From Pseudoalteromonas sp. UG3-2 (GTDB taxonomy: Bacteria; Pseudomonadota; Gammaproteobacteria; Enterobacterales; Alteromonadaceae): DNA of 64,000 nucleotides. Positions 50,974-59,579 of this stretch are shown piece after piece. Location: contig NZ_JAWLJU010000002.1 of the NCBI RefSeq assembly GCF_037120705.1, forward strand, positions 558,001 through 622,000, given 5' to 3'. Position numbers and translations under genes: made by a program. Within the stretch, counting starts at the first letter, position 1. The number at the start of each line of letters is the position of its first letter. The notes beneath the pieces were generated by a model. The model was not told where the DNA came from. It was given only the letters and a program-made list of their open reading frames with translations, and did no database searches.

Positions 50974-51489
50974 TTAAAAGGCGCTAGTATCTTGGAACAG
51001 GCCAACTTTTAAGTCTTTCGCTTCATAAATTACTCGACCATCCACCTCAACCGTACCATCGGCTAAGCCCATAAATAGTTTACGCTTGATCACTCGTTTC
51101 ATGTCGATGCGATAAGTGACTTTTTTCGCTGTTGGTAGTATTTGTCCGGTGAATTTCACTTCACCAACGCCTAATGCACGACCAAGTCCTGGGCCACCAG
51201 ACCAACCTAAAAAGAAACCAACTAGCTGCCACATAGCATCTAAACCTAGACAGCCTGGCATAACAGGATCGCCTTTAAAGTGACAGTCAAAGAACCACAG
51301 GTCAGGGTTAATATCGAGCTCAGCTATCATTTGGCCTTTGCCGTGTTCGCCACCGTTGTCATTGATTTCTACTATGCGGTCCATCATTAACATATTGTCG
51401 CTCGGTAGGCGGCAATTGCCTTCACCAAACATTTCTCCACGACCACACTGAATAAGTTCTTCTTTTGTATAGCTGTTCTTCGGTTCCAT
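50974..51489 (-). CDS. fabA: 3-hydroxydecanoyl-ACP dehydratase/isomerase FabA
   Basis: FabA dehydrates 3-hydroxydecanoyl-ACP and isomerises trans-2 to cis-3-decenoyl-ACP, the branch point for unsaturated fatty acids. The 171-residue hotdog enzyme has the catalytic H70 and D84 in [42 protein letters not shown] near 23-40 is also typical. A perfect FabR-like palindrome lies 35-58 bp before the start codon. The start has AAGAAGAG upstream. Confidence 0.97.
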   Translation of the reverse strand: MEPKNSYTKEELIQCGRGEMFGEGNCRLPSDNMLMMDRIVEINDNGGEHGKGQMIAELDINPDLWFFDCHFKGDPVMPGCLGLDAMWQLVGFFLGWSGGPGLGRALGVGEVKFTGQILPTAKKVTYRIDMKRVIKRKLFMGLADGTVEVDGRVIYEAKDLKVGLFQDTSAF

Positions 51490-51523
51490 AAACTCTTCTT
51501 CTTAGCTTGCAAATTGACGCTAC

Positions 51524-51547
51524 TTTAGCGTACAGATGTACGCTAAA
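51524..51547. promoter_or_regulatory. FabR-type operator upstream of fabA
   Basis: Perfect 11-bp arms TTTAGCGTACA and TGTACGCTAAA flank a GA centre. The core AGCGTACA-NN-TGTACGCT matches the known palindrome of E. coli FabR (YijC) at fabA and fabB. FabR represses unsaturated fatty-acid genes with acyl-ACP or acyl-CoA as signal. The regulator gene is not in the window. Confidence 0.85.
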
Positions 51548-51729
51548 CAACTCCGAACAGTTAAAAACTGCTCGGTTAAATGTAAACCATGGGCTAAAGA
51601 TATGTCGAATTAATTAAAATTCAAAGATTTCCCGAAATTAAATGCAAATCAGTACCACTTAGGGGCGATTTATAGCGTGAAAAACTTTATAATCGGCATT
51701 GTTTTTTAGCAGGCTAAGTTAGGTAATCT

Positions 51730-52584
51730 ATGATCCTTTTTGTTGACGCGTTAACCGTAATTGACTTTTCTTATCTTTGTCCACGCCGTGGTGCGGTAGG
51801 GGAAAGCTGGATCACTGATATTGAACTTCATGGCGATTTAAATGATGAGTCCATGGTGTTGGATTTTGCAAAAGTAAAAAAACAGATAAAGCACATCATT
51901 GATGAAACGCTAGATCATAAACTGGCTATTCCAAGTGAAATGGCCTGTCAAAGTGAACAGCAAGCAGGGCGTTTTAGTTTTGACTATCAGCAACAACAGA
52001 CCCACATTGCCATGAGTGCACCTGAGCAAGCTGTGTGTGTTATTGAAGGGTCAGAAATAACAACCCAAACTGTGATTGCTTATCTGAAATCGCAAATCAT
52101 GACCAAGATGCCAAGCAATGTGAAAGACGTTGATATTACGCTGCGGCCAGAGCAAGCCAATGGTTTTTATTATCACTATAGCCATGGCTTGAAAAAACAC
52201 GATGGCAATTGCCAACGAATTATTCATGGTCACCGCTCTTTAATCGGCATTAAGTTGAATGACATCAGTATGCCTCGGCTTCAAAAGCAGTGGGCGGACA
52301 AGTGGCAAGATATCTATTTGGGCAGCGAAGAAGATCTTATCTCACAAGACCAGCTTAAATACGTAGCCGCGAACACAGACGACCATTGCTTTGCCTATAC
52401 TTCATCGCAGGGTTATTTTGAGTTAGCAATAAGCCAGTCACGCTGTGATATTCTGCCGTGTGATACGACCGTAGAATGCATTGCTGAGTATTTGGCAGGG
52501 CAAATCAAACTATCACACCCGAACGACAAAGTGACCGTAAAAGCGTATGAAGGGGTGGGGAAAGGAGCCATTGCTTATGCTTAA
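51730..52584 (+). CDS. Tandem 6-pyruvoyl-tetrahydropterin synthase-like protein
   Basis: A 284-residue protein of two PTPS/QueD-like units. The first (about 1-140) keeps GDLNDESMVLDFAKVKK and LDHKLAIPS, but has VGES where the zinc-binding HGH should be. The second (about 145-284) has SHGL (H152), C161, HGH (166-168), and TVECIAEYLA (E249) followed by KVTVKAYEGVGKGAIAY, the usual PTPS end. So zinc and catalytic residues survive in the second unit. QueD-like enzymes make carboxytetrahydropterin for queuosine, but no other que gene is near. The substrate is uncertain. It overlaps the next gene by 8 bp. Confidence 0.78.
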   Translation: MILFVDALTVIDFSYLCPRRGAVGESWITDIELHGDLNDESMVLDFAKVKKQIKHIIDETLDHKLAIPSEMACQSEQQAGRFSFDYQQQQTHIAMSAPEQAVCVIEGSEITTQTVIAYLKSQIMTKMPSNVKDVDITLRPEQANGFYYHYSHGLKKHDGNCQRIIHGHRSLIGIKLNDISMPRLQKQWADKWQDIYLGSEEDLISQDQLKYVAANTDDHCFAYTSSQGYFELAISQSRCDILPCDTTVECIAEYLAGQIKLSHPNDKVTVKAYEGVGKGAIAYA

Positions 52585-53401
52585 AACATTAACTGCAACG
52601 CTACTTGTTAGCCTGTCTTTTTGTTCTCTCGCGCTTGAGCTTAAAGGCAATTTAACCCAAGGCGGCTTAGTGATGGGCCAGTTACCAAACGCTACTGCTG
52701 TGCATTTTAATGACAAGCCGTTAAAACTGTCAGAGCAGGGAGATTTTGTTTTTGGTTTTGGCCGTGATGCCAAGCTTACCCATACTTTAAGTTGGAAAAA
52801 TAAAAATGGCGAGCATAGCAGCAAAGACATAGTGATCACCAAGCGCCAATATGACATTGACAAAATAACTGGGGTGGCTAAAAAGTACGTTTCACCCCCT
52901 AAAGCGGTGCTGCAACGGATAAGAACGGAAGCTCAAGCGGTGTCGAAAGCGCGACAACACAATTCCGATTTTCTATTTTTTAAGGAACCGGTTTATCGCC
53001 CTGCAGTGGGTCGCATTTCGGGTGTATATGGTAGCCAGCGCTACTTTAATGGCGAACCTAGACGTCCGCATTTTGGTTTAGATATTGCAAATAAAACCGG
53101 TGAACCAGTGTTAGCGCCATTATCTGGCAAAGTCGTATTTGCCGATAACGACCTTTATTACAGTGGTGGCACCTTAATCCTCGATCACGGCCATGGCATT
53201 ACATCCACTTATATCCACCTGAGTAAAATTACGGTGGCATTAGGTGACTTGGTGACCACTGGTGATAAAATTGCCGAAATTGGAGCCACAGGGCGGGTAA
53301 CCGGTCCGCATCTTGATTGGCGCTTTAACTGGTTTGGGGAGCGTTTAGACCCAGCCTTACTTATGATTGATACATTAGCGGATAAAGCAGTAAAGAAATG
53401 A
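52577..53401 (+). CDS. M23 family (LytM-type) peptidase
   Basis: A 274-residue exported protein with a signal peptide of about 19 residues (MLKTLTATLLVSLSFCSLALE), a beta-rich N-terminal domain, and a C-terminal LytM domain. The latter has HFGLD (zinc His and Asp) near 168, HGHGITSTYIHLSK near 208, and GPHLDWRFNW near 238. The last motif has HLD where HLH is common. This variant recurs in gammaproteobacterial relatives as far as I recall, so the protein may be a weak or specialised peptidoglycan endopeptidase. The start at 52577 has AGGAG at 52563-52567. It overlaps the following thioesterase by 4 bp. Confidence 0.88.
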   Translation: MLKTLTATLLVSLSFCSLALELKGNLTQGGLVMGQLPNATAVHFNDKPLKLSEQGDFVFGFGRDAKLTHTLSWKNKNGEHSSKDIVITKRQYDIDKITGVAKKYVSPPKAVLQRIRTEAQAVSKARQHNSDFLFFKEPVYRPAVGRISGVYGSQRYFNGEPRRPHFGLDIANKTGEPVLAPLSGKVVFADNDLYYSGGTLILDHGHGITSTYIHLSKITVALGDLVTTGDKIAEIGATGRVTGPHLDWRFNWFGERLDPALLMIDTLADKAVKK

Positions 53402-53829
53402 CAGACGAACAAATACAAGCCATTGTAGAGCAACGAATTCAAGACTCGATTACACACGTTACTAAAACCGTGTTCCCTGGTCGAACGAATCATCACAACA
53501 CCTTATTTGGTGGTGATGCCTTAGCTTGGATGGACGAAGTAGCGTTTATTGCCGCCACGCGTTTTTGTCGTAAGCCCTTGGTAACGATTTCATCAGACCG
53601 AGTTGATTTTAAAGAAGCTATCCCAGCAGGCACTTTTGCAGAGCTAGTCTCTAAAGTGGTTCATGTCGGTAATACCAGTCTAAAAGTGGATGTAGCGATT
53701 TACCTAGAGCGCATGCATAAAGACGATAAACATTTAGCGATTACCGGCAGCTTCACTTTTGTTGCGGTTGATGATAACCACAGACCAACGCCGGTGGTGT
53801 GCGAAAATATGCTAAATGGCTTTAAGTAA
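53398..53829 (+). CDS. Acyl-CoA thioesterase, hotdog fold (YciA-like)
   Basis: A 143-residue acyl-CoA hydrolase with TVFPGRTNHHNTLFGGDALAWMDEVAFIAATRFC at about 23-57. The hotdog helix and active-site Asp are in the LAWMDE part. SSDRVDFKEAIPAGTFAELVSKVVHVGNTSLKV follows. It is translationally coupled to the M23 gene (ATGA), although the functions appear unrelated. The substrate is unknown. A terminator follows. Confidence 0.9.
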   Translation: MTDEQIQAIVEQRIQDSITHVTKTVFPGRTNHHNTLFGGDALAWMDEVAFIAATRFCRKPLVTISSDRVDFKEAIPAGTFAELVSKVVHVGNTSLKVDVAIYLERMHKDDKHLAITGSFTFVAVDDNHRPTPVVCENMLNGFK

Positions 53830-53899
53830 TTCTAACTGAATTTACTTATGTTGGTGTGCTTTTAAGCCATTGCCACGTAAGAGTCACATAGATTTATAG

Positions 53900-53925
53900 A
53901 GGAGCTGTTTGCTCCTTTATTCTTT
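53900..53925 (+). terminator. Terminator of the thioesterase operon
   Basis: The stem AGGAGC / GCTCCT (53900-53905 with 53911-53916), loop TGTTT, then TTATTCTTT. Confidence 0.75.
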
Positions 53926-53992
53926 ACCAATAAAGAACACATCATACTATATGTTGTTATCATTTAACCTAGTGCAAAATTTCAGAAAATTG

Positions 53993-54979
53993 TCAAAAGA
54001 GGGCGTTTCTTTTTATAAACTGATTTAGTTTGAAAGGCTCAAAATGAAGGGAGTCAGATAGGGCCGTTGCACATTGCTTCTCAATCTGTATTTCCAGTTC
54101 AATCGCTTTACGTGGTAATTGCTCTGCACTGATAGGATCAAGCACTAAGACATAATAACTACTGATACATTCAAGCAAGGTAATGTGTCTAAAAGTAGCT
54201 AAATTTGCTTGTTCAATCGCTGCTTTGTTATTTAGGCTGGTCTTATCAAGGGTGTAAAAATAGGGCTCTGAATTAATCGTAAAGCTAATTAACAACTGCG
54301 AAAAAAGCTGCAAAATGTTGAGTTCATTTTCTGCTGAGTGTTGCTTGTTTATTTCTATTAAGTAGGTTTCATCACTACTGTTATGAAGAATTTCACATTG
54401 TAACTCGCCTATTGGAGAGGTGTAGCTGCCATTGCCAGCAAAGCATGCTGCAAACTGTGAGATCAACGCCGTTGTAATATGATTAGGTAAGTTATGTTTG
54501 AGTATGTTGCCTTCATCATCAATCAGGATCCGCGGTGCACTGTTACTTTGTAACTTGGTTTTCACTAGGTCATTGAAGTAGTTGGCATTAGATGCATCCA
54601 ATGCCGCTGTAACCTCGGTAATAAGTGCCTGATTTTCCCATGGCTTACAAATAAACTTATCCGCAGTGTGGTTATTGATCATGGCTATCAACATATCGGA
54701 ATCGGTATAGCCACTGAGTACAATGGCAATGATGCCGGGTTGAATCGACTTCGCTCTAGATAAAAACTCAGCCCCATTCATCTTAGGCATTCTAAAATCT
54801 GACAGTACCACTTGCACCGTATGTTCTTCGAGGTAACTAAGTGCATCATGTGGTGAATCAAAGCACTCGACATCGACACCAGGCAGACGCAATACTCGGC
54901 GCAACGTACTTAAAATAGCGGGTTCGTCATCGACAACGAGCACAGTGTGTTTAGGCAAAGTAGTTTTGTCTAAGCTCAT
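53993..54979 (-). CDS. Response regulator with unassigned C-terminal domain
   Basis: A 328-residue protein. The N-terminal receiver (about 11-125) has VVDDEP, the phosphorylatable Asp in VVLSDFRMPKMNG near 60, and KFICKPW near 108. Residues about 140-328 contain an IDDEGNILKHNLPNH stretch typical of a PAS-like strand, but no known output domain. It is the last of three overlapping receiver genes, and its start lies 29 bp inside the REC-HDOD gene. GGAG lies 7 bases before the ATG. A partner histidine kinase is not in the window. Confidence 0.82.
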   Translation of the reverse strand: MSLDKTTLPKHTVLVVDDEPAILSTLRRVLRLPGVDVECFDSPHDALSYLEEHTVQVVLSDFRMPKMNGAEFLSRAKSIQPGIIAIVLSGYTDSDMLIAMINNHTADKFICKPWENQALITEVTAALDASNANYFNDLVKTKLQSNSAPRILIDDEGNILKHNLPNHITTALISQFAACFAGNGSYTSPIGELQCEILHNSSDETYLIEINKQHSAENELNILQLFSQLLISFTINSEPYFYTLDKTSLNNKAAIEQANLATFRHITLLECISSYYVLVLDPISAEQLPRKAIELEIQIEKQCATALSDSLHFEPFKLNQFIKRNALF

Positions 54980-56072
54980 AAAAATGCTCCATCCAAGCAG
55001 GAGAATCTTGAAAATGGGTAGTAATGATATCGGCGTGTACTTGTTTATTATCGACCGTGTCCACTAACAGCAACAAGCGCATCGACTCATTGTTATCTGG
55101 AAGGCCTGCACAAAAGGTGTCATACATTAATCCTAAGGTACTGATTAGAGTAGCTTCGTAACCAATGTGGGTGGCAATAAAAACACTTATTTTTAATTTT
55201 TCAGCGTAGTTTTGCATCTCTTTAAAGCCACATATATTTGCTATTTCTTCACCCAACTCCCCTAAAAATAACAGTGACTCGATAAATACCAGCTGCTCTT
55301 TGTTCATTTCCATAGCAGGTGTGTGATTTACTATTTCTTTGAGCAATTTTACTTTTTTAAAGTTGTTTTCTATGCGCTGCTCACAATCATGGATAGTATA
55401 ATGAGCCGTTACCATGGATTGAAAACATGTGGCGGTAATAATCGCGGATATTAGATCAATGCCTAGGGTTTTTATCGCCGTTTCTAATGAGTACTTTTTG
55501 GTCGACAAGCCCACATAAGCCGTATTACATAGGTGAAATAACTTCGCTTGGATCACCAGCTCTTTTTCTAGCAGCTTAGTGAGTTTTTTAAAATCCAAGT
55601 CAACATCATCTAGCTTATTAAGCAATAAAGGGAAGTCATTAATAATAAACGTATCAATTAACGCCAATTCCAGTTCTTTTGGTAACTTCAGTGTGCTTAA
55701 ACGGTCTGCTGCAATTAACACTTCGTCTAAATCGGACTTTTTAAAAGGCTTAGCAATGATAAAAGTGGTTGCTAATGAGCTTGGTGTTAATATTTGTCCG
55801 CTGGTGTCACCGGTTAAAAGGACACTTAGTGTATTTTTAAAATGTTGCCTGGTTTGTTGGATTAACTCTAAGCCATTTAGCTTTGGCATTAAGTAATCTG
55901 TGACTACAAGATCTAACTGCGTGAAGCGACTTAACTCTTTAATGAACTCTACAGGTGATGAATAGGTGTTAATTTGCGCGTCTGGTACACTAACCTTAAA
56001 ATATCGCACTAACGATCTCAGCATGAGTTCATCGTCATCGATAATGGCAATAGTTAATGGCTCAGGATTCAT
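54951..56072 (-). CDS. Response regulator with HDOD domain
   Basis: A 373-residue protein. The receiver (about 1-125) has IIDDDE, the Asp in LVVTDYLMPKLNG near 54, and IIAKPF near 104. An HDOD domain (about 135-330) follows, with LVIQAKLFHLCNTAYVG, SLETAIKTLGIDLISAIITATCF, and ELGEEIANICG later. HDOD modules lack the HD-GYP metal set and act as regulatory scaffolds. I chose the ATG at 56072, which starts MNPEPLTIAIIDDDE and overlaps the preceding REC-EAL gene by 11 bp. Longer frames begin with unconserved residues. Confidence 0.88.
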   Translation of the reverse strand: MNPEPLTIAIIDDDELMLRSLVRYFKVSVPDAQINTYSSPVEFIKELSRFTQLDLVVTDYLMPKLNGLELIQQTRQHFKNTLSVLLTGDTSGQILTPSSLATTFIIAKPFKKSDLDEVLIAADRLSTLKLPKELELALIDTFIINDFPLLLNKLDDVDLDFKKLTKLLEKELVIQAKLFHLCNTAYVGLSTKKYSLETAIKTLGIDLISAIITATCFQSMVTAHYTIHDCEQRIENNFKKVKLLKEIVNHTPAMEMNKEQLVFIESLLFLGELGEEIANICGFKEMQNYAEKLKISVFIATHIGYEATLISTLGLMYDTFCAGLPDNNESMRLLLLVDTVDNKQVHADIITTHFQDSPAWMEHFYELRQNYFA

Positions 56073-57966
56073 AAACAAAATGCCCCAGTTTGTCATCTGT
56101 GACAGGCCGACCAATTAGGTAACCTTGTACTTCATCACAGCCTAGTTCATCCAATACCTCTAACTGTTCAACGTTTTCGACCCCTTCAGCGACCACTTTC
56201 AGACCGAGTCCGTGAACTAAGCGAATGACATTTTGTACCAAGTCACGGGCAGATTTATCCCCAGCTATATCATCGATTAAACTTCTGTCTATTTTGATAA
56301 TGTCGACTGGTAATCTGGCAATATTTGAAAGAGAAGAATAACCTGTACCAAAGTCATCAACTGCAATGGATAACCCCAATAATTTGAGTTCAAGTAACTT
56401 TTCTCTTGCTTGAGGAATGTCTTCAAGCACATCACTTTCTGTTATCTCAAGCTCAATATGTTTTGCTTCGATGTTGTGCTTTTCTAGGACCGTTTTTATG
56501 CCTGAGGTAAAATCTGGGTGAGACAATTGTTGCGCAGAAATATTCACGGCTACTTTCGTCACTGCAATGTCTTGTTGCAGCCATTTTGCCAGTGTTTTGC
56601 ATGCCATATCTAACACCCAGTTACCTATTTTTATAATATGACCATCCTTTTCAGCAATGGGAATAAAATAGGCAGGGGAGGTCATATCAATGGTGTCATT
56701 ACTCCAGCGGATCAAGGCTTCACAACTACTAATAGATTGCTTTTTTAAATCCAGCTTCGGCTGAAACAATAAAAAGAATTCATCATTTTCAACAGCGCTG
56801 TACAGCGCTTCAGACACTTTATGCTCATTGAGCTTTTCTGATAACAATGAGTGCGAGTACTGCATATAAAAGTCAGTTTTTGACTCGCTTACGAATTGAT
56901 TGTATATCACTAAGTTATCAATAAGTGTCGACAATTCTTCTTCACTTTTGACTGTGGTGTAGGAAGCCGAAAACTTAACCTGGACACCTTTGCGGTTGAA
57001 AAACACACTAATCAAGTGGGTTAAGGCATCGAGAAATTTGTGCACAGCCAGTTCATTAATGACTGAATTAAGGAAGAAAACCCCTTGATCAGAGCCAATC
57101 TCCAATAATGTATATTCACCGTATTGCTTAAGTTTGTTATGGTCAACCATAGAGGCAAAGCCATCATTCCAGCTGGGCATGTTAGCGATTAGGTTTTTCA
57201 CCAGTAAATCTCTAATTTTGAGACAAATAACCACGGATTTGGGTCGGTATTCTATGGTCTCTAAAAACTGTTGCTTAGTGCGATAGAATCCCTCAAATTC
57301 GTTACCAACTGGCGTTAATGTTTTAATAATAAACAAGTAAGAGTTATTGGCAATAAGTTTCAATTCCAGCTGACATAAGGTCCCGGTTGAAGCTAGGGTA
57401 GCAACTCTTTTATCGCCAAAGTGATTGAGCTCAACAGCTTGTTCAAATATAAAAAGTTGATTGAAATTGCCACGCTGTTTTTCGCCTGCAACAAGCTCGG
57501 TATAGGCTAGGTTACAGTCGATAATATTGCCAGATTCATCCACTTCAACAATGGGCGCAGGGTTGGTTTGCAGTACTTGTTGCTTAATGACATTTTTTTT
57601 GTGGTTTTCTAACGCATCCTCTACAGCTTGATATAGTTCATCGCTGCTCCATGGTTTCGAGATAAATCGAAAGGTGTTGTTGGCATTAAGCAAGGCTTTC
57701 ATGTCTTCGTAGTCGGCCTGACCACTCAACACCATACACTGAATATTTGGCTCAATTTTTTTTAGCGCCTCAATCAATTGCTGGCCATTTATCTTCGGCA
57801 TTCTAAAGTCGGTAATAACCACGCTTGGTGGCGTTTGCTCGGCAAGTATTAACGCCTCAGAGGGATCAGAAACGGTGATGACATCATAGTTTTTTATTTT
57901 TAAGGTGCGTTTTAATGATTTTAGTATATCTAACTCATCATCAACCAGCATGATCTGCTTGGTCAT
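56062..57966 (-). CDS. Response regulator with EAL domain
   Basis: A 634-residue protein. The receiver (about 1-125) has LVDDE, the Asp in VVITDFRMPKING near 53, and ISKPW near 102. A PAS-like part follows (about 140-225, with VDESGNIIDCNLAYTEL). Then comes a stretch in the position of a GGDEF domain but without the GGDEF motif (about 230-385). A C-terminal EAL domain (about 390-634) has EALIRW, LEITESDV, AVDDFGTGYSSLS, KIDRSLIDD, AEGVEN and QGYLIGRP, so c-di-GMP hydrolysis is likely. GGAG lies 5 bases before the ATG. It heads the three-gene operon. Confidence 0.9.
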   Translation of the reverse strand: MTKQIMLVDDELDILKSLKRTLKIKNYDVITVSDPSEALILAEQTPPSVVITDFRMPKINGQQLIEALKKIEPNIQCMVLSGQADYEDMKALLNANNTFRFISKPWSSDELYQAVEDALENHKKNVIKQQVLQTNPAPIVEVDESGNIIDCNLAYTELVAGEKQRGNFNQLFIFEQAVELNHFGDKRVATLASTGTLCQLELKLIANNSYLFIIKTLTPVGNEFEGFYRTKQQFLETIEYRPKSVVICLKIRDLLVKNLIANMPSWNDGFASMVDHNKLKQYGEYTLLEIGSDQGVFFLNSVINELAVHKFLDALTHLISVFFNRKGVQVKFSASYTTVKSEEELSTLIDNLVIYNQFVSESKTDFYMQYSHSLLSEKLNEHKVSEALYSAVENDEFFLLFQPKLDLKKQSISSCEALIRWSNDTIDMTSPAYFIPIAEKDGHIIKIGNWVLDMACKTLAKWLQQDIAVTKVAVNISAQQLSHPDFTSGIKTVLEKHNIEAKHIELEITESDVLEDIPQAREKLLELKLLGLSIAVDDFGTGYSSLSNIARLPVDIIKIDRSLIDDIAGDKSARDLVQNVIRLVHGLGLKVVAEGVENVEQLEVLDELGCDEVQGYLIGRPVTDDKLGHFVYES

Positions 57967-58211
57967 AGTTACTCCGTTGAGTAATGGACATTTAGTTCAT
58001 AGCAATCGAAATATAGTTAATGACGCCGCCATGGTTTAAGTTGTCGAAATCAATAAGGCAAATTTGAAAAATGAATAATTAATTTTTTCATAGGGTTGGT
58101 AAGCGATTAATGCTTAAAAAGCTTATCCCCAACCATTACCATTTCAGTTTAGTCGAGATTCTTAGTTTGCCAAATGTCTGTGTAACGTCTGTCGAGCAGG
58201 AGTAAGCGGCA

Positions 58212-58236
58212 ATAAAAAAGGGAGCAAGTTGCTCCC
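58212..58236 (-). terminator. Rho-independent terminator of the REC-MoxR-TgpA-antiporter operon
   Basis: The stem GGGAGC / GCTCCC (58220-58225 with 58231-58236) is followed on the minus strand by six Ts (58214-58219), just past the antiporter stop. Confidence 0.88.
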
Positions 58237-58249
58237 CATTACTTATCGC

Positions 58250-59578
58250 TCACAGTACCATTGCGGCTATCCAACCAAAGCAAAGCAGCGGAATATTAAA
58301 GTGCAAAAAGGTTGGCACTACTGAATCCCAAATATGATCATGCTGACCATCGGCGTTCAAACCTGCTGTTGGCCCCAGTGTGGAATCAGAAGCAGGGGAG
58401 CCTGCATCACCTAGAGCACCAGCCGTGCCAACTAAGGCTGCGGTGGCCATGGCAGAAAAACCAACTTCTAAAGAAAGTGGAACAAACAAGGTTGCTATAA
58501 TCGGCACGGTAGAAAACGAACTACCTATTCCCATGGTGATTAATAGTCCCACTAATAAAATCATAGCAGCTGCTAATGGTTTATTTTCTCCTACAATTTC
58601 TGCGCAGCTGGCAACTAAACTGGTAACATCCCCGGTGGCTTTCATTACCGCAGCAAAGCCTTGTGCCGAAATCATAATAAAACCAATCATTGCCATCATG
58701 GCAACGCCTTTACTGAACACATCTGAGTTTTGTTCCCACTTAACGATGCCAAATAAACTAAAAATCATCACGCCAACCAGCCCGCCTAAAATCATCGAGC
58801 CGCTAATATTTTGCGCGACCAGTGACGCGACAACTGCTGCACTTCCCACTAACATCACTTTTTTGGCTTCACTGCCAGTGGGTATAGCGTGAGTATTTTG
58901 GGCGAGGGTCTTACTATCTTGGTAATTTCTTTTTTTACGGTAGCTAATAAATACCGCGATCAGTAACCCTAATAGCATACCGGATGCCGGGATCATCATA
59001 GCCATGGGAACATTATACTTTATAAGCTCGAGGCCATTTTCAACCAAGTTTTTGTGCAAAATAGAGTATAAATAAATGCCGCCAAAGCCATAGGGAAGGA
59101 CCATGTAGCTGGTCGCCAAACCAAAAGTTAAAATACAAGCGATGGCGCGTCTATCAATAGTGAGTTTATTGAGCACAACTAATAAGGGGGGGATCAAAAT
59201 GGGTATAAAGGCAATGTGCACGGGAATTAAGTTTTGCGACGCAATAGAGCAGCTTAAGATTATCAGCATAATAAACATACTGAGGTAAGTGGAACCGTCA
59301 CTGTCATTGGCGTTGACGATACCAAGGAGTTTATGCGCCAAGATTTGTGTTAGACCTGACTTGGATATGGCCACAGCAAAGCCGCCTAACATGGCATAGC
59401 TTAAGGCAATTTCAGCACCACCAGAAAGGCCATCGTTAAAGGCATTCAATGTGGTTTTCAAATCAAGTCCAGCGACCAGGCCTGCAGCCATGGCACTGAC
59501 CGTCATTGCAACAATTACATTGATCCTAACCAGGGTTAACCCCAACATGAGCAAAACACCCAAAATAACTGCATTCAT
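58250..59578 (-). CDS. Na+/H+ antiporter-family transporter, YuiF-like
   Basis: A 442-residue integral membrane protein with about 11-12 hydrophobic helices. The segments [28 protein letters not shown] near 48-75 and [31 protein letters not shown] near 385-415 are those of the NhaC/YuiF-related family (COG2056 type). Some members of that family are thought to move amino acids rather than sodium. The substrate is uncertain. It starts one base after the TgpA-family stop and is the last gene of the operon, followed by a terminator. Confidence 0.85.
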   Translation of the reverse strand: MNAVILGVLLMLGLTLVRINVIVAMTVSAMAAGLVAGLDLKTTLNAFNDGLSGGAEIALSYAMLGGFAVAISKSGLTQILAHKLLGIVNANDSDGSTYLSMFIMLIILSCSIASQNLIPVHIAFIPILIPPLLVVLNKLTIDRRAIACILTFGLATSYMVLPYGFGGIYLYSILHKNLVENGLELIKYNVPMAMMIPASGMLLGLLIAVFISYRKKRNYQDSKTLAQNTHAIPTGSEAKKVMLVGSAAVVASLVAQNISGSMILGGLVGVMIFSLFGIVKWEQNSDVFSKGVAMMAMIGFIMISAQGFAAVMKATGDVTSLVASCAEIVGENKPLAAAMILLVGLLITMGIGSSFSTVPIIATLFVPLSLEVGFSAMATAALVGTAGALGDAGSPASDSTLGPTAGLNADGQHDHIWDSVVPTFLHFNIPLLCFGWIAAMVL

Positions 59579-59579
59579 A

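Noticed and set aside
58380..58892. 170-codon open frame on the plus strand
   Set aside because: It is antisense to the antiporter gene and has no independent signals.
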